Below, piece after piece: positions 40,746 through 49,882 of a stretch of 64,000 nt of DNA. Each line of letters begins with the position of its first letter. Position 1 is the stretch's first letter. Location of the stretch: assembly GCA_034180045.1 (NCBI GenBank), contig JAXFOY010000015.1, positions 124,001 to 188,000 on the forward strand, read 5' to 3'. Both the position numbers and the translations under genes were made by a program. This stretch comes from Eubacterium_B sp034180045. Lineage in GTDB: Bacteria; Bacillota; Clostridia; Peptostreptococcales; Anaerovoracaceae. The notes beneath the pieces were generated by a model. That model saw only the letters and a program-made list of their open reading frames with translations, made no database searches and had not been told where the DNA came from.

Positions 40746-41936
40746 TTACTCCAGATAATCCTTTAGTTTCTTACTTCTGCTCGGATGCCTTAATTTACGA
40801 AGAGCCTTTGCCTCTATCTGCCTGATTCTCTCGCGTGTAACATCAAATTCTTTACCGACTTCTTCAAGTGTTCTTGAGCGTCCGTCCTCAAGACCGAATC
40901 TTAATTTAAGAACTTTTTGCTCCCTGTCTGTAAGTGTGTCCAAAACCTCAACGAGTTGTTCTTTCAACATGGAAAACGCAGCCGCCTCAGCCGGTGCCGG
41001 AACATCATCATCCGGAATAAAATCGCCAAGATGGCTGTCTTCTTCTTCTCCTATAGGCGTTTCAAGCGATACCGGCTCCTGTGCTATTTTTTGAATTTCT
41101 CTTACCTTATCTACGGTTATCCCCATCTCCTTAGCTATTTCTTCAGGTGACGGTTCACGACCGTATGTCTGCAAAAGCTGTCTTGAGACTCTGATAAGTT
41201 TATTAATTGTTTCTACCATATGGACAGGGATTCTTATAGTTCTTGCTTGATCTGCTATAGATCTTGTAATTGCCTGTCTTATCCACCAAGTCGCATAGGT
41301 TGAAAACTTGTAACCCTTGCGATAATCAAATTTATCTACCGCCTTAATAAGACCAAGGTTGCCCTCTTGGATTAAATCGAGGAAAAGCATTCCGCGCCCT
41401 ACATATCTTTTGGCAATACTGACAACAAGTCTGAGATTTGCTTCACAAAGCTTCATCTTCGCATATTCATCACCTTGTTCCATACGCTTAGCAAGTTCAA
41501 TCTCCTCATCTGCCGTTAACAGAGGTACCTTTCCTATTTCTTTTAGATACATGCGAACAGGATCATCGACTGAAATGCCTTTGGGAACCGTAGCCTCCAC
41601 ATCGATAGTCCCATCTTTATCAAGCACTACACCGTCATCTTCATCTTCGTCTTCATCGTCCACATTTAATATCAAAGAAAAATCTTCTGTAAAATTTTCA
41701 ATTTCTATATCGTTTGTCAACAGAGTGTCATAAATTTCATCAATTACGTTCTTGTCGAGATCAAAATGATCAAGATAGTCGGAGATATCCATATAACTTA
41801 AACGGTTATTTTTAGATCTGCCTTTTTCCTCAAGACGTTTAATCAGCTCTACTTTTAATTGTTCAGATGAAAGGCCGCTAAGTTCCTCTACCTTAAATCC
41901 CGGTGATTTGTTTTCTTCAATTTCTTTAATGCTCAT
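40746..41936 (-). CDS. rpoD: Primary sigma factor RpoD (SigA)
   Basis: Housekeeping sigma-70. The 396 residues include region 1.1 at the N-terminus, an acidic linker (DDEDEDEDDG), region 1.2 (DPVRMYLKEIGKVPLLTADEE), region 2 with YATWWIRQAITRSIADQA, region 3 (PVHMVETINKL) and region 4.2 TLEEVGKEFDVTRERIRQIE. Length and order are as in SigA (about 370-390). Follows dnaG by 15 bases, the classical macromolecular-synthesis pairing. Confidence 0.98.
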   Translation of the reverse strand: MSIKEIEENKSPGFKVEELSGLSSEQLKVELIKRLEEKGRSKNNRLSYMDISDYLDHFDLDKNVIDEIYDTLLTNDIEIENFTEDFSLILNVDDEDEDEDDGVVLDKDGTIDVEATVPKGISVDDPVRMYLKEIGKVPLLTADEEIELAKRMEQGDEYAKMKLCEANLRLVVSIAKRYVGRGMLFLDLIQEGNLGLIKAVDKFDYRKGYKFSTYATWWIRQAITRSIADQARTIRIPVHMVETINKLIRVSRQLLQTYGREPSPEEIAKEMGITVDKVREIQKIAQEPVSLETPIGEEEDSHLGDFIPDDDVPAPAEAAAFSMLKEQLVEVLDTLTDREQKVLKLRFGLEDGRSRTLEEVGKEFDVTRERIRQIEAKALRKLRHPSRSKKLKDYLE

Positions 41937-41951
41937 TAACTATATGTCCTT

Positions 41952-43691
41952 TCACAATTTACTAATTTCGTACTGAATTTGCTTTAATTTTAATAACAAC
42001 TCTCGTTGCTTTTCTTGGGCGTTCATTTCTTCATCAAGTAAGCTAAGCATTTTAATTACATTATTTTCTTCTTCGTGAAGCTTCTCTAACTTACTGCGTT
42101 TCAAACAATCGCTGAAAATTTTCTCTTCCTCACCGTCAATCGGTATTGTATCTATAACATCTGTAAACGCCTTGCTTTCGTCTTCACTCAAAGAATCAAT
42201 AATCAAATTTATATCGAGTTCTCCGCTCTTTGTAAATTGTTTCTTAATAACCGAAAAAATATTCTGCGCCGTAGATGTAGTTAACATATCAATGTTATCG
42301 TCTATCTTTTGTATATATGATTCATTTCTTGTAATTAAGCGTATACAATCTTTTTCTATAGAGGTTAATTCCTCAATAATATCCGCATCATTTGTTGTGT
42401 TCTTTCTTTGCTCTTTTTGAGATTTATCTATATTTTCATTAATCTCCAAGCGAATCGCAGCCTCCGAAATGGAAAATTCCTTGGAAACCCTTTTTATGTA
42501 GATTTCCTGCTCCACGGCACCTAAATCTGTCAGGCTTGCAGCTATCTCTTTAATACACTCTATGCGTTCCTCGTCATTATTGAGATTGTATTTCGATTTT
42601 ATTGACTTGAGCTTATAATCACCAAATGGAAGTGCCTTTTCTATAAGTTTTTTGAACGCATCTTTGCCATCCTTACGAATAAATTCATCAGGATCTTTCC
42701 CGTCATCTACATGAAGCACTTTAACCTTAAGACCTTCTTTATGAAGAATTTCCATTCCTCGTAGAGCTGCCGCCACTCCTGCGCTATCCGAATCATATGA
42801 GAGCACTACATCCTTGGTGTATCGTTTTATCAGTCGTGCTTGATTTTCAGTCAATGCCGTTCCCAGCGATGCCGCCACGTTTGTAATACCGCCCTGATAC
42901 AGACTTATAGTATCCATATACCCTTCTACAAGAATAATAAAACCGTCCTTACCTACGGATGTTCTTGATAAGTTAAGACCGTAGAGATTATTTTTTTTAC
43001 GAAATATTTTGCTTTCGGGCGAATTTAAGTACTTAGGCTTGTCATTTTCGTCTATGGCTCTACCGCCAAAACCTATGACTTTACCGGCCGTATTAATTAT
43101 GGGGAAAATAACTCGATTTCTGAATTTATCATAGTATCTTCCGTTAGATTCTGCCACCAGACCGAGTTCAATCATCTTCTCTACAGGATAAGCTTTGTCG
43201 GTTAAAAAGTTATATAGACTGTTCCATGATTCGTCCGCATAACCTATACCGAATTTTTTTAAGATTTCCGGTCTTATCGCACGCCGCTTCATATACGAAT
43301 ATCCCTTGTTCGCCTTCTCTGTAAAAGACTTATAGAAAAAAAGTGCCGCATCTTTATTTATCTTATAATAAATATCTAAATCCTCGCCATAAGCTCTGTT
43401 TTCCTCAAGTTCGATTCCGTATTCATCAGCAAGCTGCCTTACCGCATCATTAAATTCAAGATTGTTATAGCGCTTTATAAATTCAATTGCATCTCCGGAA
43501 GCACCGCAACCAAAGCAGGTAAAAATCTGCTTCGATTCAGAAACAACAAAAGAAGGCGTCTTTTCATTGTGAAATGGACAAACGCCTTTGTAATTGCTTC
43601 CCGCTCTCTTAAGACTTATGCGTCTTGAGATTACATCGACTATATCTATAGTATCTTTTAGATTTGCTATGGATTTAGCTGTAAAAGGCAT
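41952..43691 (-). CDS. dnaG: DNA primase DnaG
   Basis: Makes RNA primers for replication. The 579-residue protein begins with a CHC2 zinc-binding domain (CPFHNEKTPSF ... TCFGCGASGDAIEF), followed by the catalytic core with TOPRIM (ILVEGYMDTISLY near 260 and VLSYDSDSAGVAA near 310). The C-terminal helicase-binding region is highly charged and helical. AAGGAGG precedes the ATG. It forms a unit with rpoD. Confidence 0.97.
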   Translation of the reverse strand: MPFTAKSIANLKDTIDIVDVISRRISLKRAGSNYKGVCPFHNEKTPSFVVSESKQIFTCFGCGASGDAIEFIKRYNNLEFNDAVRQLADEYGIELEENRAYGEDLDIYYKINKDAALFFYKSFTEKANKGYSYMKRRAIRPEILKKFGIGYADESWNSLYNFLTDKAYPVEKMIELGLVAESNGRYYDKFRNRVIFPIINTAGKVIGFGGRAIDENDKPKYLNSPESKIFRKKNNLYGLNLSRTSVGKDGFIILVEGYMDTISLYQGGITNVAASLGTALTENQARLIKRYTKDVVLSYDSDSAGVAAALRGMEILHKEGLKVKVLHVDDGKDPDEFIRKDGKDAFKKLIEKALPFGDYKLKSIKSKYNLNNDEERIECIKEIAASLTDLGAVEQEIYIKRVSKEFSISEAAIRLEINENIDKSQKEQRKNTTNDADIIEELTSIEKDCIRLITRNESYIQKIDDNIDMLTTSTAQNIFSVIKKQFTKSGELDINLIIDSLSEDESKAFTDVIDTIPIDGEEEKIFSDCLKRSKLEKLHEEENNVIKMLSLLDEEMNAQEKQRELLLKLKQIQYEISKL

Positions 43692-43767
43692 CCTTGCCTC
43701 CTTAAAAATGACTCTAAGTTTATATTCTGCAAAAATGTAAGCTTTCCTTTATTTCGCAAACAAATTT

Positions 43768-44763
43768 TTAACAAAAAATTTTCTTGTATAGTTTTTGGGC
43801 AAATCTATCCGTCATTCCTGCAATATAATCTTTTACTACGGTTTCCGGTCCGTCAACAGCTATATAAAGCTGCTCGGCTTCAGGTAATTCTTGAGGATGT
43901 GCTATATAATATTTATATAGTGATGAGATAATTTTTTCTACCATCATCAAATCTTCTTCTTTTTTTACAAGAGGACTGCAATACACATTTTTGAACATGA
44001 ATTTTCTCAAAACAAGCAGCATTTGCATGTGCTCATCATCCATAGAAATATGCTTGCTGTTTTCGCTGTTTTGTATGACGTTTCTCACCATGGTGTTCAC
44101 TCGCGTGCTGTGTTTGTCTCCAAACAGCTCAATTGCATCCTTTGGAAGATCATCAAACTGAATAACTTTGCTCCTTAAGGCATCGTCAATATCATGATTT
44201 ATATATGCTATTCTGTCCGAAAGCCTTACAATTTCACCCTCCGCAGTTGCAGGTACAATATCGCCGGAGTGATTTCTTATGCCGTCTCTCACCTCAAAAG
44301 TAAGGTTCATACCATTTCCCGTAAACCTTTTTTCAAGCACGTCAACAACTCTCAAACTTTGCTCGTTATGCTTAAACCCGGGTTTGTGCACGCTGTTTAA
44401 GACATACTCGCCATTGTGACCAAACGGAGTGTGTCCCAAGTCATGCCCCAGTGCTATAGCTTCAGCTAAATCTTCATTCAGTTTGAGCGCTCTGCTTATT
44501 GTTCTGGCAATTTGACTTACTTCCAGCGTATGTGTCAATCTCGTTCTGTAGTGGTCGCCTTCACTTCCAAGAAAAACTTGAGTTTTGTGCATCAAGCGCC
44601 TAAAAGCCTTAGAATGAATTATGCGGTCTCTATCTCTTTGAAACTCAGTACGAAATTCACATTTGGGTTCATCAGCTTTGCGTCCCTTGGTTTCTGAGGA
44701 TTTTGTAGCGTACTTTGAAAGCCATATGTTTTCTTTTTTTTCAAGTTCTATCCGATTTTGCAT
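43768..44763 (-). CDS. dgt: Deoxyguanosinetriphosphate triphosphohydrolase-like protein
   Basis: HD-domain hydrolase releasing triphosphate from dNTPs. HD ligands are in RTRLTHTLEVSQIARTIS, LAEAIALGHDLGHTPFGH and later YINHDIDDALRS (331 residues). It is a short-form Dgt of the YpdA/dGTPase-like type seen next to dnaG in Firmicutes. I take the ATG at 44763 just after the dut stop; a second ATG 21 bases upstream lies inside dut. Confidence 0.92.
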   Translation of the reverse strand: MQNRIELEKKENIWLSKYATKSSETKGRKADEPKCEFRTEFQRDRDRIIHSKAFRRLMHKTQVFLGSEGDHYRTRLTHTLEVSQIARTISRALKLNEDLAEAIALGHDLGHTPFGHNGEYVLNSVHKPGFKHNEQSLRVVDVLEKRFTGNGMNLTFEVRDGIRNHSGDIVPATAEGEIVRLSDRIAYINHDIDDALRSKVIQFDDLPKDAIELFGDKHSTRVNTMVRNVIQNSENSKHISMDDEHMQMLLVLRKFMFKNVYCSPLVKKEEDLMMVEKIISSLYKYYIAHPQELPEAEQLYIAVDGPETVVKDYIAGMTDRFAQKLYKKIFC

Positions 44764-44764
44764 T

Positions 44765-45196
44765 CTAAACACCCGTATGTCCAAATCCGCCTTTGCCCCT
44801 ATCGGTATTATTCAGCTCATTGCAAAGTTCAAATTCTACCCTTTCATGTTTTGCTATTACAACCTGGGCGATACGGTCACCGTCTTTAATTGTAAAGTCT
44901 TCGTCGCTCCAGTTAATCAAAGGAACCTTTAATTCACCTCTATAATCGGCGTCAATCGTTCCTATGCCGTTCACAAGACCTATACCATTTTTGATGGCGA
45001 GCCCTGACCTGGCACGCACTTGAGCTTCATATCCGCACGGCAGTTCAATGAAGATGCCCGTAGGAATGAGCATTCTCTTACCTTTTTCTAAAATAATATC
45101 CCCTTCGGGAAGATATGCCGGCAGGTCAAATCCTGCTGATTGCGAAGTTGCATAACCGGGAATCCTATTTGATTTACTTATAATTTTTATCCTCAT
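44765..45196 (-). CDS. dut: dUTP diphosphatase (trimeric dUTPase)
   Basis: Hydrolyses dUTP to dUMP, keeping uracil out of DNA and feeding dTMP synthesis. The 143 residues carry all five motifs: TSQSAGFDLPA (I), VRARSGLAIKNGIG (II), GTIDADYRGELKV (III), DRIAQVVI (IV) and DRGKGGFGHTG (V). It overlaps the M16 protease by 4 bases (ATGA) and is followed directly by dgt. The dut-dgt pair is consistent with a joint role in nucleotide pool control. Confidence 0.97.
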   Translation of the reverse strand: MRIKIISKSNRIPGYATSQSAGFDLPAYLPEGDIILEKGKRMLIPTGIFIELPCGYEAQVRARSGLAIKNGIGLVNGIGTIDADYRGELKVPLINWSDEDFTIKDGDRIAQVVIAKHERVEFELCNELNNTDRGKGGFGHTGV

Positions 45197-46449
45197 ATAA
45201 GCCTTTCCATTAATCTTTTAACATTGATTTTCTTGTCGGAAACTATTGCCATGCTATAATTTGAAAAATCACAAATAAGCTTTTTGGCATCATTTATATC
45301 GTCATGGTTTATTTTGTCATAGTATGAAATAACCTCCGACTGCTCAAAGATTTTTCCGAGTAAAAGTTGATTTTTTCCGTTCTTGAACATCCTGCCCAAA
45401 CTGCTTTCCTGCGAAAAAATATAGCTTGACTTTAGCTGTTCTCTTGAAGAGTTAAGTTCTTCATCTGTCAAACCGCTTTTTTCCAGTTTTTTTATTTCAT
45501 CTTTTATAGCTGAAACCGCTTTTGAAATGTTTTCCCGACCTACTCCTGCATATATAGTATATACTCCGTCATTACTGAAACTTGAGTTTAGAGCGTAGAC
45601 GGAATACGCCAATCCCTTTTCCTCTCTGACATTTTGAAACAGCCTTGAGCTCATGCTTCCTCCAAAGGAATTGCTTAGCACGGACAGCGCGTAAAATCTC
45701 TTATCCTCAAAAGGAATTGTCTTTGTTGCAAAACATATATGGCTTTGTGCAATATCTTTTTTTACCGATTTGAATCCTTTTTTATATTCACCGCTGTTTT
45801 TTTCTGTATTTGTTTGCTTGGCTTGCATAGATTCAAAAGCGTGCTCAAAAAAATCTACAACCTCGTTTTCATCGAACTTACCCGCAACCGAAACGACCAT
45901 TTTGTCCTTTGTGTATTTGTCCTTAACATAACTATGCATCACCTTACTTGTTATCCTCTTTAGTGAAGTCGGCGTGCCCAAAACAGAGTTACCTATACTC
46001 GAATTTCTTAGCACAAGATGCATAGCTTCATCCATCGCCAGTTCGTCAGGCGTGTCTTGATTCATCTTTATCTCCTCACAGATGACCATTCTTTCTCTAT
46101 CCATTTCATTCTTGTCAAATCGTGAGTTTGTTATCATATCCACAAGGACATCGGCTGCTTTAATCAAATTATTTCCTGTTGTTTTAACATAATAGCAAGT
46201 TGCCTCTTTACCGGTAAATGCATTTATTTGTCCGCCGAACTTATCAATATCCGCTGCGATTTGCTTAGCATTCCTATTCTCTGTTCCCTTGAACATCATA
46301 TGTTCCGTGAAATGAGATATTCCTGAGTATTTTATATTTTCTTCAGCAGAACCTGTTCCTATCCAAATTCCTACTGCCGCCGACTCTACATAAGGTACGT
46401 ATTCCGACACTAAAGTAATTCCGCATCGTAGCTTGCTTGTCTTTATCAA
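45193..46449 (-). CDS. M16 family zinc protease
   Basis: Insulinase-type processing peptidase of the PqqL/YmxG kind, 418 residues. The inverted zinc motif HxxEH is in ISHFTEHMMFKGTENRNA (about residue 50), with the distal Glu region RERMVICEEIKMNQD near 127. Such genes sit near dut and dnaG in many clostridia. The TTG at 46449 is favoured: AAGGAG lies seven bases before it, and the only upstream in-frame start overlaps the MBL gene. Confidence 0.92.
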   Translation of the reverse strand: MIKTSKLRCGITLVSEYVPYVESAAVGIWIGTGSAEENIKYSGISHFTEHMMFKGTENRNAKQIAADIDKFGGQINAFTGKEATCYYVKTTGNNLIKAADVLVDMITNSRFDKNEMDRERMVICEEIKMNQDTPDELAMDEAMHLVLRNSSIGNSVLGTPTSLKRITSKVMHSYVKDKYTKDKMVVSVAGKFDENEVVDFFEHAFESMQAKQTNTEKNSGEYKKGFKSVKKDIAQSHICFATKTIPFEDKRFYALSVLSNSFGGSMSSRLFQNVREEKGLAYSVYALNSSFSNDGVYTIYAGVGRENISKAVSAIKDEIKKLEKSGLTDEELNSSREQLKSSYIFSQESSLGRMFKNGKNQLLLGKIFEQSEVISYYDKINHDDINDAKKLICDFSNYSMAIVSDKKINVKRLMERLI

Positions 46450-46450
46450 A

Positions 46451-47395
46451 CTATTTCTCCTTTTTGTTCCCAAACTTATATATTAAATGCTTGATTATGT
46501 AATTTGCGTTTTCAACAAAGGCTTCATATGGCTGAACATGACTTCTTGCAGTTGACCAGTTCAATTCTTTGTATTTTGAAAATATCTCGTCAAAACTTTT
46601 ACCTTCGTTATATAAAGTTACGATTAAATTTTTTTCTTTTTCTGCGACTTCAATAAAAAGGTCAAAGTATCTGTCGTTATAATACTCCGGTATGTGACCA
46701 AAATGACTTCCTATCAAAGTTCTTGCACCTACCGCCTTACACTTAAATGCCGAATCAAGAGCTTGATCATAATTCTTTAGAATGGCGGTTGTCAAATATC
46801 CGGGAGATCTCAAAACTCCTGTACTTTCAGATAAGAACATTACATCGTCGGGCAATATATAGTAACATACCGAACAATCGGTATGCCCCGGCGAGTGTAT
46901 CACTTTTACCGTCTTTTCGCCGATTCTAAGTTCTGCTCCGTCTTCCGCCGCAATGTCAACCCTTAGCCCATCTACTAAAATTTCACAATTTTTCTTACCT
47001 GCATTATATCTGTCTTGAGCTGCTTCGCCGAGCCTTTTCATAGTTTTCCCGGCACCCTCACTTGCAAAGACTTGTACCGCCTTTGGTGCCGCAACAACCA
47101 AAGCCTTTGGAAATGTCTTTAGAAGATATGGCAATGCACCTATATGATCGTAATGCGTGTGAGATAACAAGAAATAGTCAATCGCGTTATATTTCCACTC
47201 TTTAAGCGTTCTAAAAATATTCTCTATAAGCGCTTCGTGGCAGTATGCCATGCCGCAGTCATACAAAGCGACTTTGCCCTTGCAATCTATAAGATATGTT
47301 TCTCCACCGTTTCCGGCTGTAACTCTTGATATTCCTTCAGGCATTGAAAATCTATCATGTCCTTCAAAATCCTTGAATTTCTTTATATCTTGCAT
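46451..47395 (-). CDS. MBL-fold metallohydrolase
   Basis: Metallo-beta-lactamase-fold hydrolase of 314 residues with the full metal motif SHTHYDHIGALPYL (about 79), IHSPGHTDCSVCYYI (about 165) and GSHFGHIP (about 226). The glyoxalase II-like core plus an extended C-terminal helical part is common for YqjF/RNase Z-like lactonase proteins. The actual substrate is unknown. It lies in the same run as the M16 protease and the permease-like gene. Confidence 0.9.
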   Translation of the reverse strand: MQDIKKFKDFEGHDRFSMPEGISRVTAGNGGETYLIDCKGKVALYDCGMAYCHEALIENIFRTLKEWKYNAIDYFLLSHTHYDHIGALPYLLKTFPKALVVAAPKAVQVFASEGAGKTMKRLGEAAQDRYNAGKKNCEILVDGLRVDIAAEDGAELRIGEKTVKVIHSPGHTDCSVCYYILPDDVMFLSESTGVLRSPGYLTTAILKNYDQALDSAFKCKAVGARTLIGSHFGHIPEYYNDRYFDLFIEVAEKEKNLIVTLYNEGKSFDEIFSKYKELNWSTARSHVQPYEAFVENANYIIKHLIYKFGNKKEK

Positions 47396-47397
47396 TT

Positions 47398-48456
47398 CTA
47401 ACCTTCTTCAATATTTTTATTACCCTTTATAAATACCCTGAAAAAGTTAATAGTTATCAACATAATTATGCCAAACCCGAAATATCCCTCTATAGGATAC
47501 ATATATGCAACTAAGAACTTAAACCCGAGAAGTCCTATCAAAAATGCCAAGATTGCAAGTATAAGCGCAATATTTGTCTTGCTGATTCCCTTGATGTTTA
47601 TTCTTGAATAAAGACCATAAAATCCCGATGTTGCGGCGGCATATATGGCTATCATCAACGCTATGGATATTATCACTTCAGCCCAAGGTGCTATTTTGCC
47701 TGCAAATGCCAACATAGGCAAGTCGGAAAGATTTGATAATCCGGGATCTGTAAGCATGGCAAAAATTAAAACCACTCCCAGCAGAGCAAGCAGTGAGCCG
47801 CCTAAAAAAGTACCGAACAAAGCATGCCCTTTGCTTCTTGCCCTTAACGCCGATTGAGAAACAAAAGGTATGGTAGCCATGACGTTGTAAGATACATAGA
47901 TTGCCGCTGCAATAGGCCAGGATGAAGCCATCAGAGACGGCTTTGTATCAACGCTGACATTTGCGGGCGTTTCAAAGCTTAGTCCAACATATACGCTTAG
48001 TGCTATCACCATAAGTAAAAGCACGGGCATAATATATTTGAATACACCGAGAATCCTTTCAAAATCACCTATTATCGTTATAAACGAAAGAAAAACTATG
48101 ATTGCACCGCCTATCGCTCTGTGTACACCGAACAACTGATTTAACAGCGATCCACCTGCTGCCGACATAGAAATCGCGGCTGAAAATACAAAGCATGAAA
48201 CAAAGTTACCTATCAAGTTCTCCAAAAATCCGCTTTTGAACGGTAGAATTATCTTGCCTATATCTGTCGTTTGTTTTTTTATCGCTATATATGATGTCAT
48301 CAAGCCCACAGCAACGAATAAAAAAGCTTCTATCGCAACTCCAAAATATGCTTCTTCTCCAAAGATTCCAAAGTATTGCCAAGCTTCTCTTCCGGACGCG
48401 AAACCTGCCCCCATAACCGCTCCGATAAACATAAAAGCAATTGATAAAAATGTCAT
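47398..48456 (-). CDS. YkvI-like multispanning membrane protein
   Basis: A 352-residue protein with about ten membrane segments, of the COG3949 YkvI type. It has the APC-like opening GAGFASGREAWQYF (about residue 15) typical of the family, and GFYGLYSRINIKG further on. The topology is that of an amino-acid/polyamine transporter, but substrate and function are not known. The ATG overlaps the preceding gene by four bases; MBL follows by two. Confidence 0.78.
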   Translation of the reverse strand: MTFLSIAFMFIGAVMGAGFASGREAWQYFGIFGEEAYFGVAIEAFLFVAVGLMTSYIAIKKQTTDIGKIILPFKSGFLENLIGNFVSCFVFSAAISMSAAGGSLLNQLFGVHRAIGGAIIVFLSFITIIGDFERILGVFKYIMPVLLLMVIALSVYVGLSFETPANVSVDTKPSLMASSWPIAAAIYVSYNVMATIPFVSQSALRARSKGHALFGTFLGGSLLALLGVVLIFAMLTDPGLSNLSDLPMLAFAGKIAPWAEVIISIALMIAIYAAATSGFYGLYSRINIKGISKTNIALILAILAFLIGLLGFKFLVAYMYPIEGYFGFGIIMLITINFFRVFIKGNKNIEEG

Positions 48457-48974
48457 GAAAGTTCTCCTAAGTTAACAATAAATTCGTTTATTTCCATTTG
48501 TTCCGCTTCGGAAAAGTCAAAATCCAGATCCCTTTTTTCCAGTTTTGCAATACGGTTTTCGTAAATTGCTTCTTTAATACTTATATGTCTTTCCTTGCCG
48601 CTTGCTAAATCGATAACTGTACAATTCATGCTATTATCATACCAGTTTCGAAAGTTAAATATTTCGTGACAAAGTTTGTTAACTTTATCTTCTCCCTTTT
48701 CAATTGCTGAGGAAAAAGAAACGATGTTACGCTTTACAGCTTCCATCGTATTATAAATATCTATAGCATTGTCAGGAAGATTTTCCATCACGTCGTAAAA
48801 ATAACTCTCTGCCAGTTCAGAAAATGTAATGTAATCGAGTTCTCTGAGCAGTAATGCAATCTCCGCTTCTTCAATGTATTCATCCATCTCCATCAGGCTT
48901 GCAAAGTTTTCAAAATATGTAAACTCATCTCCTGAACTTATATCAAGCAAATCAAATAATTCTTCTCTGTTCAT
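48453..48974 (-). CDS. Hypothetical acidic helical protein
   Basis: 173 residues beginning MNREELFDLLDISSGDEFTY. It is strongly acidic in the first third (EMDEYIEEAEIALLLRELD), with no signal peptide, membrane segment, cysteine cluster or motif that I recognise. Weakly coiled helices are predicted by eye through ENLPDNAIDIYNTMEAVKRN. The stop overlaps the YkvI-like start, and murI lies 28 bases upstream, so it is probably part of the same transcript and might affect the permease. No function is assigned. Confidence 0.75.
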   Translation of the reverse strand: MNREELFDLLDISSGDEFTYFENFASLMEMDEYIEEAEIALLLRELDYITFSELAESYFYDVMENLPDNAIDIYNTMEAVKRNIVSFSSAIEKGEDKVNKLCHEIFNFRNWYDNSMNCTVIDLASGKERHISIKEAIYENRIAKLEKRDLDFDFSEAEQMEINEFIVNLGELS

Positions 48975-49002
48975 CTTCTCTCCGTATATCTATACATTTA
49001 GA

Positions 49003-49815
49003 TCATATATCCAAATTTTTGAATTTAATATTCAGTTTTTCTTTGTCCCTGCCTAAAATTCTCTCTATCATGTTAACAAAGTTTTCTGAAAGGTCACTTG
49101 CATAAAATGTACTCTGCGGCATTTTATTACTCGCAAGCATATCTCCCGCCTCAAGTTCCATCCTTACCGCTGTGGCGACTTCTTTAGACGAGCTGAAAAT
49201 AGTTATATCCGGATATATTTTTTTAAGATTTTTTGAAATCAAAGGATAATGTGTGCATCCCAAAATCAAGGTATTTATGTCATTTTGTCGGATAAAGTCA
49301 TCCAAATAATATCTGAGCGTTAAATCCATTATTTCATTATCTATTATGCCTTCCTCAATAAGAGGAACCAGCGCCGGACATGCAATCGACTTTACAAACA
49401 GTTCATCGTTTAATGATTTTATTTTATCTTCGTATACTCCGGAATTTACGGTTGCTTTCGTAGCCATAAGCCCTATTCTGCTATCTTTGTCACAGATTTT
49501 GACAACCTCTTTTGCTGTAGGAGTAATGCAGCCGACTATAGGAATATCAGGATATACATCCCTAAGTAAATTAAGGGCTGTTGAACTGACCGTGTTACAT
49601 GCGATGACAATCATTTTTACATCTTGCATCTTTAGAAATTCACCTATTTGCAAGGTGAACTGTCTTATAGTCTTGGCAGACTTTGAACCATATGGTGTTC
49701 TTGCCGTATCTCCAAAAAAGATAATGCTTTCGTCAGGCAGCATTCTCATTATATGAGGAATGCTAGTAACTCCACCTATTCCAGAATCAAAAAAACCTAT
49801 AGGTCTATTGTCCAT
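49003..49815 (-). CDS. murI: Glutamate racemase MurI
   Basis: Makes D-glutamate for peptidoglycan. The 270-residue protein starts MDNRPIGFFDSGIGGVTS and has the two catalytic cysteines in VIACNTVSSTALN (about 73) and ILGCTHYPLIS (about 185). It is a single-copy core gene, divergent from pepF. It begins the minus-strand run through the hypothetical gene toward dnaG-rpoD. Confidence 0.97.
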   Translation of the reverse strand: MDNRPIGFFDSGIGGVTSIPHIMRMLPDESIIFFGDTARTPYGSKSAKTIRQFTLQIGEFLKMQDVKMIVIACNTVSSTALNLLRDVYPDIPIVGCITPTAKEVVKICDKDSRIGLMATKATVNSGVYEDKIKSLNDELFVKSIACPALVPLIEEGIIDNEIMDLTLRYYLDDFIRQNDINTLILGCTHYPLISKNLKKIYPDITIFSSSKEVATAVRMELEAGDMLASNKMPQSTFYASDLSENFVNMIERILGRDKEKLNIKFKNLDI

Positions 49816-49882
49816 TATGTAAATCCTTTCTGAAGTATGTTATACTGTTAATATCAAATATTATACTACAGCGGAGGCTTAT

